Origin: Fragilariopsis cylindrus CCMP1102 | Lineage: Eukaryota > Bacillariophyta > Bacillariophyceae > Bacillariales > Bacillariaceae | Direction of reading: 5' to 3' | NCBI GenBank assembly: GCA_900095095.1 | Contig: FMBT01000401.1 | Coordinates: forward strand, 1 to 64,000 | Length of the DNA: 64,000 nucleotides | Part shown: in pieces, positions 55,463 to 64,000 of the stretch | How positions within the stretch are numbered: the stretch's first letter is position 1 | How the letters are laid out: each line of letters begins with the position of its first letter | Notes under the pieces: model-generated | The model's database searches: none | What the model was told of the DNA's origin: nothing | The model's input: only the letters and a program-made list of their open reading frames with translations | Position numbers and translations under genes: made by a program

Positions 55463-58400
55463 ATGATGATTTTAAATAAACAGCGTTCCGCGGTTCTTGC
55501 TATGCTATCGGCGACTACCGCTTTCAGTGTTCTTTCGACGGAAGCTTTTGTCCCTGCCACACCTCGACACAGTAGCGGTTTGACACGCGTTGATCCTTTA
55601 AGCTCTTCCTTTTTGGGGTCAAACAGAATAGTCAATAGTCGACATATCACTTCGAATCAAAAGAAGAAGGGTGGTATTACTGCCTTACGTATGTCCTCTG
55701 ACGATTTCAATGAGCAGAAGTATACCGAGGCTGGTTGGTCTGTCGTCGCCGCTCTTACCAAGGCGGCCGATTTCTATCAGACATCCACAGTAGAGAGTCC
55801 CATTTTATTGGACCTATTGCTCAATCCAGCTAAGCATAAAGCTGGTGATGATGCCGTATCAGCTCAGAAGGCCGTCGAAAAGGTCTTGAAAAGTGCTGGT
55901 TGTAACGTTATTGTCCTAAGAAAGGAATTAGAGACCTTCCTCGCCGGTCAACCTAAAATGCAAGGTGACACGGGCTCCGTCCAGAAAACCATGGGTTATA
56001 ATCTCCCCAAGGTCTTGGAGGCTGCACGAAGCGCCACGTCAACATTGGGAGATTCCTTCGTCTCTGCTGAGACAATATTACTGGGACTGGTCCAAGGAGG
56101 ACGATAAATTTACCACCGCCGCCTTTTTAAAACAAGATATCAAATACACTGACCTTTCCGATGTGGTGACGAAGATCAGAACAAAGGCTGGACGATCATC
56201 TCACGATCTGCTGAAAAAAATTATGAGGCTTTGTTGAAGTATGGCATCGATTTCACCGAACGGGCCGAAGAGGGAAAGCTCGATCCTGTCATCGGTCGAG
56301 ATGACGAGATTCGACGAGCAATTCAAATCTTGAGTCGTCGAACCAAGAACAACCCTGTATTAATCGGTGATCCAGGTGGTAGGTAGAAAAAATGAGAAAT
56401 TGTAGCTGGTACTATCCTTTGACTTATTTTTGAATACGATTAGCTTTTGTTGTGTTTTATCCTTCATCTGACCAGATGTATATTTTTGTCTATTACTATT
56501 ATTTATCGTTTGAAATTAATATCTATATAACAGTGGGAAAGACCGCAATTGCTGAGGGTATCGCTCTACGAATGGTTGCAGGCGATGTTCCTGACACTTT
56601 ACAGGGATGTAAACTAATTGGACTAGACTTGGCAGCGTTGGTAGCCGGAGCCAGTATGCGGGGTGAATTCGAAGAACGACTAAAATCGGTTTTGGAGGAA
56701 GTCCAGCAAAGTGATGGAGAAATTGTTTTATTCATTGATGAGATGCATACCGTTGTTGGGGCAGGCGCTGCCCAAGGGTCGATGGACGCCTCTAATTTGT
56801 TAAAGCCCGCCCTTGCTCGTGGACAACTTAGATGTATCGGCGCAACCACAATCACCGAATACCGTAAATACATAGAAAAAGATAAGGCTTTGGAGCGTCG
56901 TTTCCAACAAGTCATGATTAACGAGCCGACACCCGAGGATACTGTTAGTATTCTTCGAGGTCTTAAGCCTCGATATGAAACCCATCATGGTGTCCGTATC
57001 CGTGATGAGGCACTCCTCGCTGCTGCGAAACTCTCCCATCGGTACATTCCGGATCGTTTCCTTCCTGACAAAGCAATCGATTTGGTTGACGAAGCTTGTG
57101 CTAAGTTAAAGAACGAGCTCACCTCTAAACCTACCATCCTCGATGAAATCGATCGTCGTGTCATTCAGTTGGAAATGGAGCGTCTGTCACTCCAATCCGA
57201 TTTTGAATCTAGCGAGGAGACTGTAGATAAAATCGACGAAGGTGTGCGCCTGAAAGGGATTGACAAAGAATTAGAAGAACTACAAACTCAACAAACAGAA
57301 CTTAATCTGAAATGGATGGCCGAAAAGGGAGGCGTCGATCGTATCAAGACTGTCAAAACTGATATTGCATCAGTCAACCTCGAAATTGAGAAGTGCGAAC
57401 GGGAGTTCGATCTTAACAAAGCGGCGGAATTGAAATATGCAAAATTACCTCCGTTAATGGAAGAACTAGCGACACTAGAAGCTGTTGCGGAAGAAAAGGG
57501 TATGGCAGGAGGTGACGAAGAGCGTATGCTCCGTGATGAAGTAGTCGCAGATGATATCGCCGCTGTGGTTGCTGTTTGGACTGGAATTCCACCAACAAAG
57601 CTTCTAGAAAGTGAACGAAGTCGCATCCTCAACATGGGGGAAAATTTGAAGAACCGCGTCATCGGTCAGGATGAAGCCGTCTCGGTGGTCACTGAGGCCG
57701 TGCAACGCTCTCGAGCCGGTCTTAACGATCCCACGAAACCCATTGCATCCTTGATTTTCTTAGGTCCTACTGGAGTAGGAAAGGTAAGAAACGAAAAAGA
57801 TAAATTAAAAAACGTGACTGATTGACTCGATTTATGATCTTGGCACAATGGTACTAACTCTGTCTATTTATTTATTGGTGTTGTTTTTATTGTGCAGACT
57901 GAACTCTGTAAGGCACTGAGCGAATTTATGTTTGACTCCGAGGATGCTATCATCCGTATTGACATGTCCGAATACATGGAGAAGCATACGGTAGCTCGAT
58001 TGTTAGGTGCACCGCCTGGCTATGTCGGATATGATGAAGGAGGTCAACTTACTGATGCTGTTCGTCGCAAACCTTATTCTGTGCTACTTTTGATGAGATG
58101 GAAAAGGCTCATCCTGACGTATTCAATGTTATGTTGCAGCTTCTAGATGATGGTCGTCTGACCGACAGTAAAGGCACCAGCGTAAATTTCCGTAATACGC
58201 TAATTGTTTTCACCAGTAACGTCGGAAGTCAAGACATTTTAGACTTGAGCGGTGACGGAACGGAGACAGAAAAAGAAATGTTGAAAGCACGTGTATCTCA
58301 AGCCATGAAGGAGAAGTTCAAACCAGAATTTTTGAACCGTATCGACGAGCATGTTATCTTCAATAGACTTGACAAGCCTGCCCTCCGTCAGATTGTCCAG

Positions 58401-58784
58401 TTGGAAATCAATAGACTCCAGAAACGTCTCGACGATAAGGAAATTACTATTGCCGTTTCTGATGCAGCACTAGACTATTTAACGGATGTTGGGTTTGATC
58501 CCGTATACGGTGCTCGCCCATTGAAGCGTGTTATCCAGAAGCAACTCGAAACTGTCGTCGCTCGAGGAATTTTAGATGGTCAATATGGAGATGGAGATTC
58601 AATTGCCGTAGATGCTGATGAGGCTGGAATCGATGTGTACAAGACATTTGATGGAGGATACAGCAATCCAGCAAATGATGAATACACACAACCAACCGAT
58701 AATGATTATGCCAACCCATCTCCATCGCCAGCAGGCTATTCTGGATACCAAGAAGATTTCTCCGAGACACCACCGTTTAATTAA
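55463..58784 (+). CDS. ClpB (Hsp100) disaggregase, plastid-targeted, frame broken
   Basis: Exons 55463-56378, 56534-57783 and 57898-58784. After a signal peptide ([14 protein letters not shown]) and EAFVPATP, a plastid-entry motif, comes the Clp-N domain, then AAA-1: [20 protein letters not shown] and [13 protein letters not shown], whose P-loop is split by intron 1, with Walker [15 protein letters not shown] long M-domain coiled coil ([20 protein letters not shown] onward) marks ClpB rather than ClpC. AAA-2 has [15 protein letters not shown] (intron 2 falls inside), [20 protein letters not shown] and NVGSQDIL. It solubilises protein aggregates with Hsp70. An extra base near 56092-56096, a short A run (56214-56220) and a short T run (58088-58091) break the frame; correction gives 3054 nt, divisible by three. 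The tail is Asp, Pro and Tyr rich. Confidence 0.93.
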
Positions 58785-58951
58785 TAGATACTGCTGTATT
58801 ATTTCACCACTATTATTTCGTAACACATCGGAAAATTTGATGAAAGAAGAGCTAAATAAAGATAAATGCGTGCGAGAATAATATTGACTATGCATATTTA
58901 AATAAATTACATTAAAAATCATATATAACAAAAAAAATCAGAGTTAATTAT

Positions 58952-60730
58952 TTATATTTTTTTATCTGGGTTTGCCGATAATAAGAAGTTTGATATTAAT
59001 GGCTTTAGAATGTTTCCTGTTCGAGTCGAATCTCGACTTATCATATACTTATCAAAATCTAATACTGGAATACCTAATGCATTTGTTATCGGTAATAGAG
59101 GTGATAAGAAAGAAAGCATCGCATCATTAGTATTTGCTGATAAGTATGAAATATGATTCGGTGCATCTTGTCGATCAAATACTAATGCGGCACGGTCTGG
59201 TATTATTATTTGTTGTTGTTGCATCTTGGTTTCATCATTATTACTTGTACCACTACTACTTGAACTACTACTACTACTACTACTACTTAGTTGAGATTCT
59301 TTCAACATAGTATATCCATCTGGTACTTTTATTCCACCTGACCATTTTGTAAGTCCATCATTGATCGAAGATATAAATAATAGACGACCACCTACACTAT
59401 TGTTATTAGTCGATGTCGATGACGATGACGACGACGACGACGGTATCTCCGGTGCCTTTCCACTTCCCATTAAAATTCGATTCCATGAATTATCTCCGAT
59501 TTGTAAACAGTAGAACATCCTAAGGAATGACCAATAGCAGAATAAGAAATGACCGGTTTCGGGATCATATTAAACAATAATGCATCATTAGAATTAGAAT
59601 CAGAATCATCACGTTGTTGTTGTTGTTGTTGTTGTATGCATCGAAGAAGAGTGTCATTGATAGCAGTCCGAGTAAGACCATCCAATCTTGGATATGAGGC
59701 CTCTAATGATTCTGGATATTCTGGTGCAATACAAACAAAACCTTGTCGTGCTAAATCTTCTGCGATGTAAGCAAGATCTAATCGACTACCTAAGAATCCA
59801 TGAGCTAAAAATACTAATTTCGTGCCATCGGCAGCAGTAGCTGTTGTTGTTGTTGTTGTTGGTGGTGCGGCAGCGGGAGGAGGAATCGAAATGTTCCGAC
59901 CATCCACAACACGAATTTTCGATGATGGTGATAATGATATGGACGGATCTAAAGTAAAGTCACGTGAGATAAATCTGGTATAAAATCCCATTTCGCCAAT
60001 AATTGTCCAATCCTTCGAAGAGAAATCCGATAATTGTATTTGATAGACGTAGACGTAGATGAAGATGAAGAAGAGGAATCAATTTCATTGGTAGTAGAAG
60101 TAGTAGGAACAGGATACCAGCACGCCACTGGAATATCGATACCAAATTCTTTGATAGGCAACGCAAACCTGTTTTATATGCGATTGTTGTTGCTATTGTA
60201 GTTCCATTGTCATCATTAGAAACGGAATTATCATTATTGTTGTTGGTACCAGTAGACATTGTAGAAGAATAAGTAGTAGTTGTAGGAAAGGTGCTTGCGC
60301 TTGCTGTTACTGGGGTAGTAGCAAAAAGCAAATTACTTGTTGTCATAAACGCCGCCCAAACCGAAAAGGATGTACTACCGATAATATTCCTCCGTGATGT
60401 TATTATTGGAAATTTGGTAGTAGGAGCAGTAGCAGTTTTGGGTTTTTTATTACTGCTCTTTGCTACTGTGGCTGCGTTGTTATTGTACAGGTAACAACGA
60501 TTTCTTCTTCTTCGTCCAGAACGTTGCAATGCTGCTGCTGATAATGATGAAAATGAAAATGATGATGATGCTGATGATGATGCTGATGATGAAATTGATG
60601 CTGATGATGATGAAAATGAAGAAATAATTGAAAACCCGAATGTCGTCGTCTTTGTTGTTGAAAATAATGATACCACCACTAATGTAGATAGGATTACTAA
60701 TTGTAGTCGGCGTATGACGACAAGAAACAT
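58952..60730 (-). CDS. Alpha/beta hydrolase, probable thylakoid lumen protein, frame broken
   Basis: One intronless gene, about 593 residues after frame correction. The front has a signal peptide (LVILSTLVVVSLFS), a long Ser-rich transit-like part, then a twin-Arg hydrophobic segment (SRRNIIGSTSFSVWAAFM) ending PVTASA, which fits a lumen signal. The enzyme part has PIKEFGIDIPVACWYPV, RISLRRIGQLLAKWDFIP, LVFLAHGFLGSRLDLAYIAE, CIAPEYPESLEAS, and the nucleophile elbow GHSLGC. Later parts include GDNSWNRILMGSG, LLFISSINDGLTKW and APNHISYLS, whose His could be catalytic. Poly-Ser and Gln runs are inserted. It resembles plant-type alpha/beta hydrolases of the PAF-acetylhydrolase/chlorophyllase sort; substrate unknown. 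Three single-base gaps at A runs (60165-60167, 59971-59973, 59505-59507) break it, and restoring them gives 1782 nt, divisible by three. Confidence 0.82.
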
Positions 60731-61179
60731 GACGTATATATTCTTCCTGGTAGTGTACTGCTAGCTATGCTGCTACTTTATTCCTGCTCTTCTCTACATC
60801 ATTTCGAACTTGTATTTTGTTCGAATAAGAATAGGCAGACGAGATGATCGATAATGTTGTCCTGTTGGCATGTTGGCATGTTCTTGGCATGTTACATACG
60901 GTACTGTATTGCCAGCGTCAGAAGTGGACCAAAATGGTACTACAGTAGTGTCTGTATGACGACGGTATTGATTTATTTTTATTTTTTGGCGCGCTTTGAG
61001 TAAGACAACAAACAACTTAACGAAGCCGAAGTTCATAAATAATGCAATGTTTTACTAAAGGCATATCCACAACCAGTTGGTTCGAAGTAGTCTTGCTAAA
61101 GTCTATTAGTAACTAAGAGTTGGGAAGAAGGTGACTTATAAGCAAAGCAAGTAAGTAATCGGCAAAAACAAAACAAAAA
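60731..61179. other. Divergent promoter region
   Basis: A 449-bp gap between two starts. It has TACTGTA at 60902 and TACAGTA at 60941 (33 bp apart, opposite orientation) and GGCATGTTGGCATGTT direct repeats near 60866. No gene. Confidence 0.55.
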
Positions 61180-61821
61180 ATGACCAAGACGACAACGACA
61201 CTGGTAGTACCTAAATTCGTGGCGGATGGCACGGTCGGTATTCGAAAATTATTTGAGGATGGTGAATATTATAATGGTACGATCGAATCATTTGATGAGG
61301 AAAACGGATGGTATTTTGTCCAGTATGAAGATGGTGATGTCGAAGATATTACCGAAACAGAATGTGCAGCATTGGTGAATGATTACAACAATTATAAGAA
61401 CGATATTGTTGTAATAACATCCTCCAATGATGATGATAATGATGACGAAGAAAACGACGACGACGACGACGACGACGACGAGGAAGAAATCGTGACCACT
61501 AATACTACTTCTACTTCTACTGGACGCCCTACTAGTAGACGATCATCATCGCAGAAGAAAGCTATCAGCTATGCAGAAGATAGCAGTAGTGAAGAAGAAG
61601 AAGAAGAAGAAGAAGAAGAAGAGGTTGTAAAGAAAAAGAAGAAGACATCGAATAACAAGAAACAGAAAAAAACAGGGACCAAGAAAAAGAAAGCAGCAGC
61701 ATCCTCCGCGGGTCGCAGCAAACGCAAGAACGATGATGATGATGATGATGATGATAACGAATCAGATTTTAGTTTCTGTTGTCTTGTGTGTTTTTGTCTC
61801 CACAATATTAGATGGTGTTAA
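61180..61821 (+). CDS. Tudor-like domain acidic nuclear protein
   Basis: A 213-residue frame. The N-terminal part (residues about 8-70) resembles a Tudor/Agenet-type barrel: GTVGIRKLFEDGEYYNGTIE, then SFDEENGWYFVQYEDGDVED and ITETECAALV; plant MSH6 and other chromatin proteins share the pattern VRKxFxDGxWYxGxVxSxDxxxxxYxVxYEDGDxED. The rest is low complexity: Asp/Glu runs, Ser/Thr linkers and Lys-rich patches (KKKKKTSNNKKQKKTG) like nuclear localisation signals. The last about 15 residues (after NESDF) lose this character, so an intron may begin near 61767 and a further exon may be missed in the 250 bases before the convergent neighbour. Histone-mark binding is an inference. Confidence 0.7.
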   Translation: MTKTTTTLVVPKFVADGTVGIRKLFEDGEYYNGTIESFDEENGWYFVQYEDGDVEDITETECAALVNDYNNYKNDIVVITSSNDDDNDDEENDDDDDDDDEEEIVTTNTTSTSTGRPTSRRSSSQKKAISYAEDSSSEEEEEEEEEEEVVKKKKKTSNNKKQKKTGTKKKKAAASSAGRSKRKNDDDDDDDDNESDFSFCCLVCFCLHNIRWC

Positions 61822-62076
61822 TGATTTTATCTTTTATCTTTTCTTTCTTTTATCTTTTCTTTTTGATAAATGTCATGGCAAAGGTGAAAGACAACAGCAT
61901 CACTTTTTTTTACATACTGCGAGATAATCCAGCGCTGTGTGATGGAGCGGGAGAGTAAGGAAACTACAAAGAATAAACACTAACTTTTGGCTAATTATCA
62001 TCACTTTCTGTTTGGCTACACATGGGCTTCCTTTTTCTTACTTCTCGAGACTCACTCGTGCCCCCTTTGCCATTAA

Positions 62077-63266
62077 TTAGGCATACAACATTTTATCGGC
62101 CACAGCACGGATGGTGCCCGGCTTGGTCATCGATGCATCGATGTAATCAAACATCGGTTTCATGTATTCGACGGCGTTAGGACCGAACGCCCAGTAGGCA
62201 TACTTGACGGGGGCGAAGATCCTTCCGTACGCTTCTTCGTCGTTGGAATGAGCAGAGATGATGACATTGCCTTCGCCCGAACCATCATTTCCGGTCTGGA
62301 TTTCCAAATGAGGATCGACGGTTAAGACATTGACCATGTCCACAAAATCGGTTTCAATCTTGACGATATGAACGTGTCCCTTGCTGGTAACGAGATTGTC
62401 ACCGGGAACGACTTCTTGAGAGAGAACAGGAAGGCGATCCTGCGGAAAATAAGAAAAATCAGAGGAACAGCTGAGAAGAAATTATCGGAGATATATGTAT
62501 ACAACGAAAGGGCAATAAATGGAAGAAAAACTATTGTTCCGTGAATGCTGTAGTGTACCTTACCTCAAAGGATGTTCCGACATACAAAATGTGGTTACGG
62601 CTCACCGATAAGGAGGAAGTCTTATCGGGTTGATCGTCGCTGGTCACGTGGAAGCGCAAGGCAGGCGACAATCCCCCGTGATGGTACACATAGTAAACGT
62701 CGCTGCATGTCATGCCGCCATCTTCTTTTGCCGCTGCGACGCGAATAGAGTCGCCGATGCTGACATCGCGTGCGAGGACGGTTTGGTCCTTCGTGCAAGA
62801 CCAAAGCGGGTTATCGCCGGCGATGCACAAACCGCATGATCCGCCATTTACAATTCTGCCGCTGCCCGAAGTGGGAGCCGAAGCCGACGTGCCCGAGCTC
62901 TCCGTAGCCAAGCATCCGCTGCCGGAGATATCACTGCCAGTCACGGAAGTGACGCTGCTGGGGACATCAATTTCGCCACTCCCAGAAAGACTAATGAAGG
63001 AGAACTCTGCGGCGCAGTTTGTAACGGTCTAGGGAGAATATCGAACAGTGAGATTTTATATTCGTATACACTTGAAGTGATAAACAATCATTATCGATCG
63101 CACGGTTTGCGCCATTACTTACCAATTTGGCATTGCCAGCGACATAGCCGTAAGTGCAGCCGTTGCTGTTGCACTGAGAGTTGCCCATGCAAGAGTCCTG
63201 ACCGAAAGCTTCCTTTGCCGACAAGGAAAGGCCGAAAACGAAGACGAAAGCGAAGTCAAATTTCAT
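62077..63266 (-). CDS. Secreted Hint-domain (hedgehog/intein-type) protein
   Basis: Exons 63266-63123, 63028-62564 and 62439-62077 give 323 residues; introns are 94 and 124 nt, GT-AG, all in phase. A signal peptide (FDFAFVFVFGLSLSA) is followed by a small Cys/Asn module (DSCMGNSQCNSNGCTYGYVA) and a Ser/Gly-rich segment with repeated GSG. The Hint region starts at about NGGSCGLCIAGDNPLW: TVLARDVSIGDSIRV is the conserved VxxxDLxxGDxV block, YHHGGLSPALRFHV follows, SRNHILYV corresponds to the TxxH motif, and LSQEVVPGDNLVTSKGHVHI is the second GD block. The last part (DPHLEIQTGN, SAHSNDEEAYGRIFAPVKYA) extends past the Hint core. Such proteins can self-cleave at the first Cys; diatom and other protist Hint proteins are of unknown role. 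GC content is above that of neighbours. Confidence 0.88.
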
Positions 63267-63914
63267 GGTGAGATTAGAGTTTTGTTCTTCTTTTCAAGAT
63301 AATAGGAACGTTGTTTTGTAAATATTTACGACGTAAATTTTGAAGGATTTATTATTGTCGCTCTGTAGTAGTAGTTTTGAATAGTTGAATTTTTATGTGT
63401 ATGTTATGCATGAATTTGAAATTCTTTTTCTCGTCGTCGTGGCTGTCACCTATCATGCACGCATCGAAATTTTACAGCTGATCACACTTAAATGGGATTG
63501 AAAGTACAGAACTAGCTCTTTATAGCTTTTTACGTGAGCGTTGTTTGAATGCCGTCATTCAATCATCAGCTTACGGCGTATCGGCTGAATTTTACGACAC
63601 TTCTAATCTCTCACATCATTCATCATTTTAATTATTACCTACTTCACATAGTATCTTCATTCTTCATCTTCATTTCGAGAATACGGTAAATTCATATCAC
63701 TCTGTCTCAGCTTGACATCATACATCAGTATCAAAAGTAAAAAATCAAAACAATACAGTGATCGAGACACCATCTTTCTACACTTTCTTTGTCACCATAA
63801 AGTATAAAAAGAAAGCAGCAATAATCGCAAAATTAACCATCGTATTCTTCTACAGTAAAATCAGCACCAGCAGCACCAACAGCAGGTGCTACCACAAAGA
63901 AACAAAAACTCGTC
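63267..63914. other. Divergent promoter region
   Basis: About 650 bp between the Hint gene and the gene at the right edge, AT-rich with CATCATTCATCATT repeats near 63615-63627. TACAGTA at 63851 sits close to the plus-strand start. No gene. Confidence 0.5.
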
Positions 63915-64000
63915 ATGAGTAATATTGTCCCATTTGATCCACCTCGTATGTTTAGAGCACGACTAAAGGCAGGTTTTGTTGACGTATCAACAATCGCAGT
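63915..64000 (+). CDS. Start of an unidentified gene, cut by the window edge
   Basis: An ATG at 63915 opens MSNIVPFDPPRMFRARLKAG and runs in frame to the edge. The same frame is open upstream to 63837 (KSAPAAPTAGATTKKQKLV), after a possible acceptor CTACAG at 63855, so this may be exon 2 rather than the true start. The family cannot be told from 28 residues. Confidence 0.4.
   Translation, partial: MSNIVPFDPPRMFRARLKAGFVDVSTIA

Overview
The window looks like nuclear DNA of a diatom or a close stramenopile relative. Several predicted proteins begin with a signal peptide followed by a plastid-entry motif around a Phe (AFVP, AFIP, AFSS, GFSS, AFSM). There is a candidate photosystem II lumenal protein, a plastid ClpB, an HSF-type heat shock factor and a DUR3-like symporter. 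Genes are compact, on both strands, mostly 0.2-0.7 kb apart, with 0-8 short GT-AG introns. Intergenic DNA is AT-rich and full of trinucleotide microsatellites, which also appear in proteins as poly-Ser, Asp, Asn, Gln and Thr runs.

Layout: HSF (1.5-4.8 kb, +); mitochondrial bS18 (5.3-6.5, -); CASP golgin (7.4-10.0, -); Cys-rich, probably GPI-anchored surface protein (10.7-12.3, -); plastid mTERF protein (13.8-16.0, -); PMP34-like peroxisomal nucleotide carrier (16.4-18.0, +); nine-exon carbamate kinase (18.1-20.3, -); plastid DUF493 protein (20.7-22.0, +); plastid MATE transporter (22.3-24.5, -); papain-type protease (24.9-26.5, +); DUF3228-like protein (26.8-28.0, -); secreted intradiol-dioxygenase-like protein (28.6-29.5, +); NOT1 scaffold of CCR4-NOT (29.7-37.2, -); a 426-bp MITE (37.4-37.8); amidohydrolase (38.7-40.0, +); PSII extrinsic-like protein (40.6-41.5, -); a 2.5-kb repeat-rich gap; DUR3-like symporter (44.0-45.9, +); TatD nuclease (46.5-47.8, -); plastid HSP33 (48.1-49.3, +); small plastid-type protein (50.2-50.8, -); mitochondrial bL21 (52.3-53.6, -); plastid ClpB (55.5-58.8, +); candidate lumenal alpha/beta hydrolase (59.0-60.7, -); Tudor-like acidic protein (61.2-61.8, +); secreted Hint-domain protein (62.1-63.3, -); and the start of another gene at the right edge.

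There is no operon-like grouping. Functional links across the window are loose: ClpB, HSP33 and HSF in protein-stress response, DUR3-like symporter and carbamate kinase in urea/carbamoyl nitrogen metabolism, bS18m and bL21m in mitochondrial translation.

The main observations are: (1) thirteen one-base frame breaks, mostly in homopolymers, in five conserved genes, which look like consensus errors and whose removal restores divisible-by-three gene models; (2) carbamate kinase microexons of 19, 14 and 25 nt; (3) a MITE with 17-bp terminal inverted repeats, TA duplication and an internal 12-bp palindrome; (4) a recurring TACTGTA/TACAGTA intergenic word; (5) a secreted Hint (hedgehog/intein-fold) protein; and (6) a dioxygenase whose usual N-terminal motif sits after the core. 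No CRISPR array, rRNA, convincing tRNA, retroelement or integrated virus was recognised.
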